A DNA stretch of 64,000 bases from Kappaphycus alvarezii (taxonomy: Eukaryota; Rhodophyta; Florideophyceae; Gigartinales; Solieriaceae), in NCBI GenBank assembly GCA_002205965.3, contig NADL03000506.1:558001-622000 (forward strand), written 5' to 3'. Positions 1 through 11,079 of the stretch are shown here, piece after piece. Below the pieces are notes generated by a model. It saw only the letters and a program-made list of their open reading frames with translations, ran no database searches and was not told the origin of the DNA. Both the position numbers and the translations under genes were made by a program. How positions within the stretch are numbered: the first letter of the stretch is position 1; every line of letters begins with the position of its first letter.

Positions 1-960
1 GGGTCGGCGGCAAATTGAGGTCGGCAAGTTTGAACGCATGCGTAACCCGGCAGGCCGATGCACACAGGCGGTGCATATGGAAACGGGCCCTCGGGTCACG
101 GATCGTGTCGAGAAGGGCAAGGGTGCGGCGACATGCTTCAATCTTGTCTCGGAGGAAGGCCTGGGTGAAAGCGGAATTGCCGATCGGAGCTCCGAGAAGG
201 TCGAACCCTGCCCTGGAGCACTCCAAGAAAGGGAACTCGGAGAGAAAGCCGCACGATCCGGTGCCAGAGTGTGCGGCCAGTAGATGCGGGTCTTCCTCGG
301 ATTGAGGAAGAGTCCCAGAGACGGACCATGAAGACTAAGCAAGCGAAGTGCGCTGCGGAGGCCGTCGAGTGTTCCGATTATAGTACCGTCATCCGCATAC
401 CACTGATTGAGAAGTATGCCATCTTCTTCTGCGATCTGTCTAATAAGCGGCTGAACTGTCAGGGAGAAGAGCAGCATACTAGCAGGGTCACCCTGCTGGG
501 TGCCCTGGGCGCTAGCAATGATCGTGCGATCCCGATTCGGAAGAATTAGCGGTGGCTGGGTCCGACCATACAACATATTGACAAACCGGGCTAGCGAAGG
601 GGCACGGGATGGAAGCAGGTCTAGCATTGACTGCCGATCAACACGGTTGAAGGCATTGTGGGCATCAATGAAGACCGTGGCAACTTGAGGATGCAGGGAG
701 ACTCGACGAAGCATCATGCGTGTATCATGGACGATGGCATCCATGCCAGCCTTGATCCCGTTAGCCGTCTGGTAGGGGGCCAGAAAGTCACGGGAGTCAT
801 CTATAGAGGACGGAAGCAACGTCTTCGTACAATGCGACGGAGGACAGAGCCTACCGCGATCGGCCTGATCTTGCCCGGCTTTGGCTGGAGCGGGAGAAGA
901 GTCGCAGCTGAGAGCAGGGGGAGGACGGTATTTACAGATGTCATGACATGCCTCACATAC
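1..960 (-). mobile_element. LINE-type reverse transcriptase, decayed 5' part of RT domain
   Basis: Read on the minus strand from about 960 to 1, the DNA encodes the core of a non-LTR retrotransposon reverse transcriptase. In order one can read a KPGKIRPIAVGSVLRRI block (about 870-815), FLAPYQTANGIKAGMDAIVH (about 785-725), VATVFIDAHNAFN with the first catalytic Asp (about 685-650), GTQQGDPASMLLF (about 510-470) and the catalytic box QWYADDG (about 410-390), then a thumb-like DLLGAPIGNSAFTQAF region near 200-160. The order and the QGDP and YADD boxes are those of LINE-like polymerases. At least two frame changes lie within it, near 800 and near 240, so the copy is dead. The 3' part lies outside the window to the left. 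No 5' end, poly-A tail or target duplication is visible. Confidence 0.85.
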
Positions 961-1842
961 TTTTACTTTCCTCCTGAATGCACCTCTAACAAGATAGATA
1001 TATTTGCTCATTACTGACGTAGAGAGAGAGACCTTTTATTTCTTAAGATTGAAGTGAGGGGTCCCGTCTGGAGGTCAGGTGCAGGGATAAGTGTGCAGTT
1101 TTCGGTGATTCAGCATAACCGCAGCATATAGAGTGTGCTAACAATTCACCGACTGACACTGACGGATGTGGCCAACTCGCTAGCCGATGAAGACCCTCTC
1201 GCGATTCTAAAACTTGTGTCATTTTCGCGGGCATCCTTGATACCGTTCGACTCATATGCTCGCAGACGCTTTATGGAACTTGAGGAATGAGCGGTAGCTA
1301 GACTAGCCGGTACGTGAGGTCAGGGTGAGCTTTGAGTTGAGTGGGCAAGAGGGGAAATGTCAATTGGAAGACAGGAACAAGAGCGTGCTGAATTCTGCAA
1401 AGGGGAAGCCGAATCGATAGTTTAAGAGGGACTCGATCGTCGACATCCTGACCTCGATTCGGTGACATTTGTCAACTGTTCAAATGCTTTTTTCAGACAT
1501 TTTGTGGCGAAAAGTTTCGGCTATGGCGGCAATTCCTCTCTTCAAATGCAATGCATTGCACTGCCAAAAAAGGGGCAGGACGTAGATGTTGCTGAGGCAG
1601 ACACGAACTGATAAAGGAACATCCACATGTACGGTTCGATTTTACGTCAAGACGAATGCCTCGTACCGAATTGAAACTTGTCGCACCAGTTGTAACAGTT
1701 GCACTTTTGTTGTGGTACAACCAAGTTCAATTGCCGCAATGCAACATGGCAGGACGAACGACCTTTACGAACACCCCTCGCCGATCGCTCACACGATTAG
1801 CGTACCATACCCAAGCATTCATCGTCACAAGGTTCCACAAAA
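961..1842. other. Intergenic stretch, nothing recognised
   Basis: Between the LINE fragment and the small membrane protein gene there is no ORF with a recognisable product on either strand. The stretch 1-1,000 and this one share no obvious terminal repeats. The last 100 bases presumably hold the 3' untranslated region of the minus-strand gene ending at 1843. Confidence 0.5.
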
Positions 1843-2337
1843 TCAAGCTGCTGTTTCCTTCGTCGGCTTTCGTTTTGTCAGCGGTTGTTTCTCCCGCGTC
1901 GCGGTGGTAGTAGCAGTCTCCTTAACCTCCGCCGGAGCCTCTTCGTCCTTCTTTTTTGGTTTCAATGCGAACATAGCCGCGGTGGTCATGACACAGGCTG
2001 CGACAATTATACTAAAGTAGAGTTTGAGGTAAGCCTTTGCGGGGTTATTCCATGCCAACCACAGACGCCAGCCCACAGCGCTCCCAAGGATGATCGGCCA
2101 CACGATTGCAAGGTGCACGCAAATCATCATGATTTTGTACCCGCTGTCGCCTTTTTTCAATGTGGTGTCGCGGCAACCAGCAGCCAATATAAAACATATC
2201 ACGGCGGAACCATTGCCGACGTAGATTGCCGACATGGCGCTTTTCAACAGTCCCGATTCTTGAAAGGCCAGGGCTCCACAGATCATCAACGTAAGACCGA
2301 GCAGGCTCAAGACCTCGGCTGGTGTGAAAGGAGCCAT
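1843..2337 (-). CDS. Small four-helix membrane protein, possibly TMEM14-like
   Basis: The protein is 164 residues if started at the ATG at 2337; an in-frame ATG at 2382 would add 15 polar residues. The later start is preferred because it puts the first hydrophobic segment near the N-terminus. Four membrane segments can be read at about residues 8-25, 37-54, 68-88 and 104-125, rich in Gly, Ala and small residues. A charged tail follows (about 126-164) with Lys, Glu and Thr repeats, likely facing the cytosol or stroma. Size, four Gly/Ala-rich helices and short loops recall the TMEM14 family of mitochondrial or plastid-envelope proteins that move fatty acids or porphyrins. No diagnostic motif was matched, so this is only a resemblance. 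The gene stands alone; the nearest plausible coding region is the broken protease gene 1.2 kb away on the same strand. Confidence 0.6.
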   Translation of the reverse strand: MAPFTPAEVLSLLGLTLMICGALAFQESGLLKSAMSAIYVGNGSAVICFILAAGCRDTTLKKGDSGYKIMMICVHLAIVWPIILGSAVGWRLWLAWNNPAKAYLKLYFSIIVAACVMTTAAMFALKPKKKDEEAPAEVKETATTTATREKQPLTKRKPTKETAA

Positions 2338-2382
2338 AGCAGATCTTTTGTTGTCTCTCACGTCGCCCTCAAAAGTTTCCAA

Positions 2383-3528
2383 AGGTTGTGCTGCAAAAAA
2401 GCAAACCTAATTCGTTGTGCTGCTGTTTCAGTTGCCAGCTAAGCTGCAGGTGTCCCGGGGAACTGTAGTCCTGCCGCAACCGACCGCTGAAGCTGAAGTT
2501 GGGCGCTGGAGAGTACACAGTAACACTGAGGGAATGCAAACAAAAGTCAACACCGTCTGCCCGCAAGCTTGGCGAAAACCTTCTCTACAGCTGTGAAATA
2601 AAAAATGGGTTTTTTTTCGTAAACCTTATTTTGCAGAGACGGTCAATCAACTGCCATCGCGCAAACACATGGCATGCGAACAGCCTTGCTGTGCAATGCA
2701 TCACGAGTTTAGCCTTGACTTTATTGCCTCGCATGCATCAAGATTGAGGTTGGGTTGGATCCCGGTATTGCTGATGATGGCTCAGTACAGAACGTTGGTG
2801 GATCCATGAACCCGAGTCCTGATTTGACTTGTCACTGGGGAGACATCTACGCAGACTGGTTGAATTTTTTGAACTTTCGAAGTGCGGATTGTTTCTCGTT
2901 TATAAGTGATTAATCCTTCCGAAATCTGACTTGCTGCGGAAGGAAAATGAGGGTTGCCTGCGGTCAGGGTAGGTGACGTCATCGGCTGCGCACTCTTTCG
3001 ATTTTCCCCGTTCTCTGCTTGAAGAGTTGCCCTGATTCCACCCATCACATGTCCACAATTCAAGGTAATGAGAGCATTCTCTCAACACGAGTTTCGGCGG
3101 ACAGTCATCGGCCGTAAATCGCTACATTTATTGTAAACACGGCGAGTGTTGACTGTCGCCTGTACTGTTGACATGTTATTTACAAGTTTCCACGTCGTAT
3201 TGTTAAAGGGCAGGACTATATACCTTGAGACCTGCCCACACTACCACGCTCTCTGCCGTAAAATCCAGGCAGCCGGAATCTGACTCCCAATCCAGACTAC
3301 ACCGCCGTCTTTGTGGCCATTCTGGCGTGCGCCTCCTGTCCCGTAAACCATCGCCGCTTCTCTTCCAACAACCATCCTTTGACCCAATTCACCTTCCGCT
3401 ATCCGCACCTAAACACGTCCACGCGGTAGTACTCCCGGCCTCAACGTTCCCAGCACCTCATCTCCTGAAGCTTCACATCCGTGCAGAAATAACAAAACTG
3501 ACGCCAAAGCTGTTTCTTTTCTTCTGTC
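2383..3528. other. Intergenic stretch, nothing recognised
   Basis: This stretch contains the presumed promoter of the membrane protein gene at its left end and the 3' flank of the broken protease gene at its right end. Plus-strand ORFs here have no recognisable product. A TATATA-like run occurs near 3219-3225 but no gene can be tied to it. Confidence 0.4.
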
Positions 3529-5768
3529 CTAGCACCGATTGTACCCTACGTTGATCTCCACAACATTCGTACACTTGTAGCAAGAGGTTGTACAACAGCG
3601 CTTCGCGGTCGACGGCGGCTTGCAAGAGGGTGGCGTCCTGGATGACGACGGCTTGGTCGACGGCGGCTTACTTGATGAAGGCGTCCTTGTTGTACACTTG
3701 GTTGACGTTTGGCAAACAGTGTCACATTTCTGCTCCGTCTTACTCGACGAACGAGCAACAGACTTGGAACACTTTGATGACTTGTGAGAGGAAGGCTTGT
3801 AGCGGCAACAGTAAACACAGTGGCACCCTTCATGACAGCTACGGATTGTTGTCTTACTCTTGCATACCTTTTTGGCCGCCTTATTCGTGCAAGTCTTGTG
3901 AGTCGTCTTACACGTTTTCACCCTACAACTCGGCACGCTTTCCGGATCAAAAGTGTGGACAGACGCGACGGGCGGCGGCCTCGTCACGGACCGTCCTGGA
4001 CAGCAAATAACGCACCCACAAATGTATCGGCTCTTACCAGAGCTTGGGCACACGGCAGGACGTCTGCCATCAGTGCCACTCTTGCTACTGGTGTGCTTAC
4101 TTGTCTTGGAAGTCGTATGCTTCGAGGTCGACTTGGTAGAGGTGTCGGCTGTATGTCGAGAGGGGCTGTGTCTCGAAGTGGAAGTGGATGACGAGTGCGA
4201 CCTTGAGGATGCTTTGGAAAACTTATCCGACGTCTCTTTTGTACTTGACGATGTCTTGCCCCAAAGCCAGGCCTGTACGGCCCGAAGCTTCCGCTCCCAG
4301 TCCAGTACCGGTACCCGTACCAGTCCCCGTGTGCGTGTATGGCCTCGACCCATAACTGGAAGAATAAGTTTTTGACCTCGTCTTCCTCCTCTTCCTCCGC
4401 AGTAACAGACACAGACACAAGCCCAACAGCAGAAGCAAGAGCAAAATAGCAAACAGTATGATGAGTACAAATGCCCAAACAGGCAGTCCCGCCACCAGGT
4501 TACGATCGTCCTCCTTGATACCAAGGGGTACCGGCAATGGGGTAGCATCAAGTAGTCGTCCTTAGTATCTTCCTCGTTTCCTGTTCGCGGCTTGAAAGGA
4601 GAACTGAGCGGATAGCGACATTTCCGGTTCGCCCCAACAAGGTTTGTATTAATGGTCGCCGCCTGAATAGTAAGAATAGTAGTACTAATCTCGCTGCTTA
4701 TACCCGCGCCTGACGGTGGGGTACATAACACTATTAACCTTTGTGGTCAAATCAAGGTGGTACACGGAACTCTTTGCCTTGAAACGCGGGGTGCGTACAA
4801 TTTGGCGACCATTTTTCGTTGTAAGCAAAAGAGATGAGAGTGGGTGCACGCGGCGGCCAGAAGCTCATTTGTGGAGAGCCTGAGGCTAGCCGCGAGCTGT
4901 GTGTCTGAAAGGTAGCTCAATATAGCACAGCCATCATCGTTTGCCAGGAATGCATCAAAGCGGGTTCTATAATCCCGATGCAAATTGGCGGTCTGTCGAA
5001 CGCCATCGCGAGCGTTGGGATCCCTGACGACACGAGCGACAATACTCCCCGCAAAGACCAAATTGTGATACATCTCATGCAGGAGGACGTGATGAGATCG
5101 TACCTTTCATTGGGCGGTTACCGGTAACCATCATACCACAAGGTGTTTGTATTAATGGTGATCAAGACATCATAACGTCCATCGCCACTCTCATTTCCAT
5201 TAATATCCCTCCTTCGGATAGCCTCTGCAGCCGCGACTGGCAAGACGGTATCAAACTTGTCGGACAACTTGACAAAGTAGGTTCCCCCACCGCGTGCAAG
5301 GACATCCGAATCTCCAAGGTTTGCAAAGGTGACCCTGACTTTGACAGTAACCTCGGAGACCCATGAGGCCTCCATAATTTCCTGGCATCGAACGATGACA
5401 CGATCGATTTGCAAGGCAGGCGGAGGATTATGAACGTGAATCTCGAAGCGGGAGCGATCGCCTTTTGGGGGAAACACGGTAGTTCTGGCTGTAGTTTTGT
5501 CTAGTTGGGAAGAGCGTGTGGCATGGACAGTGAGATTTGGGTCAGGCGGATGTTGATGAGCGGAAGGAAAGGATATGTCGGGGGGAGAAGTTTTGTTGGG
5601 GTGGGGTTGAACGTGTCCATTGGTATGCCAGAAGGGTCGTTTGACGAGGGTGAAACGGTCGGCGGAGAGGAGTTGAGCCCAGTGGTTGTCAGGTTGTGAA
5701 TGGGTGTTGGGGATGGAGAGGACTGGGACGGAGAGGAGGAGGAGGAGGAGAGGGATTTGGCAACGCAT
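3529..5768 (-). pseudogene. Broken gene for a secreted, membrane-anchored HExxH metalloprotease-like protein
   Basis: The minus strand reads as one protein spread over three frames. Part one (5768-5118, 216 residues) starts with a classic signal peptide (MRCQIPLLLLLLSVPVLS) and an extracellular, beta-looking domain, ending LITINTNTLWYDGY. Part two (about 5106-4747) opens with VLLHEMYHNLVFAG: HEMYH at 5079-5065 is a zinc-binding HExxH helix as in gluzincin or metzincin proteases. A further piece reads AKSSVYHLDLTTKVNS just downstream. Part three (about 4555-4223) has one very hydrophobic helix (4486-4399) followed by basic stop-transfer residues. The tail (about 4255-3529) is Lys/Ser/Thr-rich, then Cys-rich with many CxC and CxxC pairs. 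The frame changes at about 5115, 4790, 4690, 4580 and 4250, one with an in-frame stop, so I call it a pseudogene. Short introns cannot be fully excluded: the step near 4700-4660 has GT and AG at plausible edges. The third zinc ligand is not identified. Confidence 0.55.
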
Positions 5769-8700
5769 GGTGGGGGGGTTGGATGGGATGGCGGGGAGGG
5801 TAGCGGGGGGGGGGGGCTTATTTGGGTGGATGAGATTTCGGTGTGGGATGGTGGGGCGGGGAGAATGTTGGGGGGAACAGAGTGGGGTGGTGGGGGGATG
5901 AATTATAGGGGGATGTGGAATGTGACAAGGCGAGTGGAGGGGGATGGAAAGCGAGGAGCAGAGGTTGGATGAGGATTGAAGGAGGAAGAGGAGAGGAGTG
6001 GAGATACGGGTGAGACAGCGACGGGTGAATAGAGGAGGGGGGAAGGATGAGGAGGGCGGGCGGGTGCAAGAGAATACAGGGCGGTGAAGCGGAGCAATAA
6101 AAGGGAATTGCGGGAATCGAATGAGTCGGGTCGGTGAGCAGCCAGAGTTACAACGCACACAAATGTGCCAGAAATTTCAGATGAGCGTCGGTAGCCCGCT
6201 TTCCTATTGCTCGGGAAGCGCAGATATACCCGCAGATAGCCTGCGTCGAAAATTTAAGTGCTTTTTAAACTGGCATCACACATGATGATTCTTTTTTTTT
6301 TTGGTTGCACTTGGTGGTGGTTTGCAAGGGGCCAAGTTTTACGGTGGTGCGGCGGTGATGTGGGAATAGTGCGGTACGGCCAATGAGCATCGATTACTGG
6401 CAGATCAATTATTGGCATTATTTGACCCTGCGCTGCGGAGTGGAGCGATTGCAGTGGCGCTTGTCACGCTGGCGCACATACCGTTTTGGTAGGCTGGTTT
6501 TGTGCGGCAAGTATTTGACAAGTGGTTGCGGGGTTGGTGTAAGCAGAATGCTAATTTTCATTGTTTTTGTCGGGCCATTCGATTGACTCGTCACGCAAAA
6601 AGTGTCCCACACATGAAAAATTGCCCTGCTCATAAGTGTGGCCATGTCGTTTTGGACCGTCAAATAGGCTATTGATAGGTTAATAAACGGATCTATTTCG
6701 TTATCTCAGCGCCTGTGGTCCAAAATCACAACTTCCCTTCTTTACGGACCCGGCTACTTGGGTAAACATTCCAAGTAAATAACCGTTACAGCGATCAACA
6801 GCAAGGTCTAAGACCAAAGCTTGCAGTTGGTTTCAACCAATGAATGCTCTCAAAGCACTTGATTCCAGACCTCTAGACGCTCTTCCGTGTGCACTGTGCA
6901 ATCGTCACACAAGCGATGAGTTGGAACTTTTTATTTTTACGAAAATATACACTTTTGTTTGCAGTTTTACCAAGTAACGCCAAAGTGGAAGAAACAAAAC
7001 TCGTTCCAACTTCCGCCAGTGAAATTCGAGTATGACACGGCGAATGATTTGTCGCAAATCCTGTTACTAACGCGAGGAGAGCGCTTCAATCCTGCAATTT
7101 CATCGCAACTAGGCTACTGGTACTCTTGTGTTTCCCGCCAGAAAGGCCTCTTGGCACATCATTAGGTTGCACCCTCGCTTCACGTGATCCCCTTTCCGCT
7201 CCAGTTTATTACTACAAGCCAGCAATAATGTGTAGTATGTTTGGGCATGATTTGCGGCTAGGTCAAGGCTTGAAGCAGTGCCAAAAGTATTATTTTTCAA
7301 TATTTTTTGTTTTGCGGAAAACAACAAGGTTTCCGAAACCCACAACCAAATATCACCAAGACAGGACCAATTTTGTAGGCCAAGGGATGTTACTAATTTA
7401 GTGTAGTTGCAGTGCAACCTTCGAGATCAGCCGTTGCCCCATTGTGCAGTAACTGTAAATTTGTGGCAGCATCTTCACCAAGGGGTCCTCACTGTGACAT
7501 GCCAACTTGACAATACATTACGGCGCCACACAGCACGACACATCCGGATTCCCTAGCACGGTACAGTACAGTACAATAGATCAGCAGTCTCAAAATCTCT
7601 CCCACTTTTCCCCCGTGCCAATGTGCATATCCGTCTATACTGTACATCCTTCCGCTTTACTGTACTGTACCGTACGTCAAAATGCATTTACAGTATTTCT
7701 GAGAGGGGTTGTAAACCACTCACTTCCTGTTCTCCAAGTTCCAACAGCATCATAGAATCCTTCCCTCCGTTTTAGATCTACACACCTCCCATTTCTGCCC
7801 TACCCTACCAGTCACATATACACATTGTCACTTTGTCCAAACCACCACCCTGAATTGCCTCTCTCCATACTAGCCAGACTCCATCCACCACTTTCAACCT
7901 CCCCCTTCCAAATCACTCCGTAATTCTCTCACACTCTCGAGTCCCAATCTCCCGCCCCATCTCCATCACCCGTAACGTAACCCCCAACCACACTCCCGCT
8001 CCAATCATCCGTCCTGATTTACCCCACGCATCCTTCCCCCTGCCTTCATTCCCCTTCATTTCATCCCGCCCCCATTCTTCCATCACCCACTCATCATCTT
8101 TCGTCATCCGCTCCATTGTCCAAAACTCGTCTCCTCACACCCACCGCGTCTTTGTATAAACCTGTAGCCTATACACCCCAACACCCCCAATCGCGCTTTA
8201 GAATATGCGTAATAAGAGCTATAGCCCCATGCTGTAGATAATGTTCTACGATAAATGCAGTGGCGCAGTCCTCAACACTGTTACACTATCCCAACACTTG
8301 ATCGGAGTGCTTTTTCTACCGCCCACAAGCACGCCAAGCAGGCCAAGACTATGTACAGCTTGCGCAATACGAAGCCTAAAAGTACATCCCGATCTATTTT
8401 CCATGCTCGCACCACTTGAATGACGGACCAACCGACACATGTGTTCAAATGGGATCCCATCTCATTCTAGACATCCAAGTTTAGCCCCTCTCCACAAGTA
8501 CCCCGTGAAACTACTGCAGTTTACACACTCCTACACTGCAAACACTGCGTGTCAGAAACCTCACATCCCGTTGTTTTTGACTCATCCCGACACCGAATTC
8601 CAGCTCTGTCAACATTAAACTCAAACATTGTCGTCTACTACTCTAGTCGCAAACCCTTGATGTCCTTGTCACGCCATCACTTTTGCGCTTTGTTGAATAG

Positions 8701-9906
8701 TTTACAAGGAGCCCTTGCGAGGTATTGAAATCCACTACTTACAACCCTTTCGTTCGGTACTCGATGTTTTTCTTTCAGCGTATGCTCTTTTCATTTATGC
8801 TTTGACTTGGAGAATCTTTGCGAGTTTACGCAATGCCAACCTTCAAACCAAAGTAGGAGGCGTTTCGAACGGACCTCCGCAGTTTCTATATGCGTATCCT
8901 GCGTTTTTACAACACACTATAAAGCCTTGGCTCGACGACATCACACACCACAACCACAATACTGTACTTCTGTTTGCCATACTGTACTGTCCACCACTTA
9001 TGCTTCGATTGGAAATCACACTCGGTCGGCACACGTTGCCGACCGTTTGCCTGTCCTCTCGCAACAACCACAGCCGCAGTACTGTACAGTACAGTTCTAT
9101 CCCCTATGGAATCGCCTCTCCCCGACCCTGCACACTTTTGCACTGCGCTGCAACGCGATTCCAGTCTGCGTTCCAAACGACAACAACCGACCATACGGAA
9201 TGCTATTGTCCCTCAGTTCCCGCCAAGTTTGTCGCGCGTGCGTGTTTTGATCACATGATTGCCGCGGCTGAATACAGCGCACAAATTTCTGTCGCGACTC
9301 CCCAGGGATTGCACCCGCTTCCAAGTCTCCTTTTTGGGCAGTTTTCTTTGCTATGGGGCGAGTACAGTAGTGTAGCTTCATGTCAACTTTTAGACCACGT
9401 GGCCCACGTGTATACATATCATTGTCGTTATTCGGGCTTACCGGTCCGTAATTCAACAGTATCAAGTTTTGCAAACGTAGAGAATGAATCAACTCTCTAA
9501 AATTAAATTAGATTGGCATAATGGAGCGTGCTTTGCAGATTTTTCCAAATCTCAGACACGTAATGGACAACTATCCAATGGGCGTCAAGAATGCTTTTGC
9601 ATGTTGCATCCCTGGAGCATGCAGAAAATCTCCATTTCCACATGATACCCCTCGGTGGTCAACAACTAGGGTTTCCAAATCTATTCAATCGGAGAGCATA
9701 CAACATGCAGCACACCTGCCCTCTGTGCCACCCCTCTCTCTCTGTCAACCTCTTTACCAGCACCAACCACACCACTGCCGATAAAACTCAGCTTCATCGT
9801 CTCGCCCTGAGAGCATTCTTCAGTCCAAGCCCTCAATTCCCAACACGCCTTCAACTTCTGCTCCGACCAAAATCAGCATCCACAAAGTTGAATTGAATCC
9901 AGCAAC
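5769..9906. other. Long intergenic region with pyrimidine-rich tracts and GTACAGTAC motifs
   Basis: No ORF with a recognisable product was found in 4.1 kb. From 5769 to about 6060 the minus strand is almost pure pyrimidine and is probably the 5' untranslated leader of the broken protease gene. From about 7740 to 8200 the plus strand is strongly C/T-rich without a convincing ORF. GTACAGTAC or GTACTGTAC motifs occur at 7561-7574, 7636-7675, 8962-8987 and 9079-9096. An open frame of 261 codons (8715-9500, plus) has no recognisable domains and an unlikely composition, and is not called as a gene. Confidence 0.4.
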
Positions 9907-10273
9907 ATGTCTGCCTTCATAGTCCCTTCCATGTCTACATCCCCTCACACTCGCCCCAACCCCACCCCACGCACCTGTTCTCGTCGCCCCGCGCTTTCAG
10001 CAGTTGCCCCCAGCAGCAGCAGTTGCAGCTGCATTGCTCGTGTCCTTCAATACCGCCCAAGCGATAGAGTTACCCAAGCTGTCACTTCCCTCCATAGATC
10101 TTCCATCTGTGGATCTACCATCCGTTGGCGGTAGATCTGACATGCCACGCGATTCAAGCTCAGGAGCTTTTACGGATGAGGAAGAAGGAAAGGTGGATGA
10201 CCTTATGGAAAGGATGGCCGCAAAGCAAAGAAAAAAGGCGGCTGCGGCTGCTGCTGCACGTGCGGGTATTTAA
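9907..10273 (+). CDS. Tiny putative thylakoid-lumen protein with bipartite plastid targeting; one frame switch
   Basis: The first ATG (9907) opens a Ser/Pro/Arg-rich stretch beginning MSAFIVPSMSTSPHT, which looks like a plastid transit peptide. A second frame, open from about 9923 to 10273, continues with an Ala/Val-rich hydrophobic segment ending SFNTAQA, a typical AxA processing site of a thylakoid transfer domain, and then IELPKLSLPSIDLPSVDLPS and an acidic-to-basic C-terminal helix with a run of Ala. The two frames must be joined between about 9925 and 10003 by a short 5' intron or an indel; an AG preceded by pyrimidines at 9995-10000 could be a splice acceptor. The mature protein would be about 70 residues. 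I do not recognise the family. Coding-strand pyrimidine richness at the 5' end matches other genes here. Confidence 0.45.
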
Positions 10274-11079
10274 GGGGGAAGCGGGGGACTGCCTTGCGGG
10301 CTTTTTTCTTCGCAACGGTATTGCGAGGTGATGTGGGCAGTATTTTGGGATTCATTGAGGCTGTAGCGTCAAGAAGCGAGTTATGTTTCAGAGGGCTCGA
10401 TTATAAGACATAATATACAGATGAATTAAACAGATGCAGAGGAATCACATGTATGTTTTAATTTGGAGTAGATATGCAGCGCGCTGTGTATGGGGTGATC
10501 TGCTTACTGGAAGCCTTCGCAAGCTGGATAGTTTCTTAGGTAAACAATTCACGGCATTTGAACAGACTTCTATGCGGTAGCTATGTTTGTCGTAAACTCT
10601 CGAGGTCTGAGTGGTACCTGTGAGTGATACACGGCATGTAAAAAGACAAGAAACAACATCGTGCAGAAAACTTTATGCATCGAGTGCCCCAGACGGTTCA
10701 GTGTGCATTCCCGAGGTAAAATCAACAGGAAAGGAAACCAGAGAGGGGAAAACAGATGAATTTTCCTCCGCTGGCGGTCAGATAATTTAATGCGATTTTT
10801 CGTTGGTACTTGCCATAGAAACAAGGGAGTTGGACAGGGCTCCGAATATAACTTGTTCGGACGTGCGGAATTTTGATGGGAAGTGAAAGCGGGCCGCCCG
10901 CGAGTCAGCAGTAGGTACAGCATGGACAAATTGTATTGCGCCAATGGTAGGAATGCTAAAGGTCTGTTATATGTACTCGAGAGGAATCCGGTCGAAGAAG
11001 TGCAATGACGTAGATATTACGAGGACAAGGGCAGCGAACTTCTCGTTACAGTGGTTAGTAAAGGGGACTGCCATTAAAC
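10274..11079. other. Intergenic stretch, nothing recognised
   Basis: No ORF with a recognisable product on either strand. It presumably contains the 3' end of the small lumen-protein transcript on the left. The 124-codon minus ORF at 10570-10944 has no recognisable domain. Confidence 0.4.

Noticed and set aside
1586-2442. Plus-strand ORFs of 144 and 185 codons
   Set aside because: They are antisense to the membrane protein gene at 1843-2337 and have no family resemblance.
3225-3554. Plus-strand ORF of 109 codons after a TATATA run
   Set aside because: No domain or conserved motif. Its end overlaps the tail of the broken protease gene on the other strand.
8715-9500. Plus-strand ORF of 261 codons
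   Set aside because: No recognisable domain, composition unlike the real genes, contains GTACTGTAC motifs and overlaps sizeable ORFs on the other strand. Probably a chance open frame.
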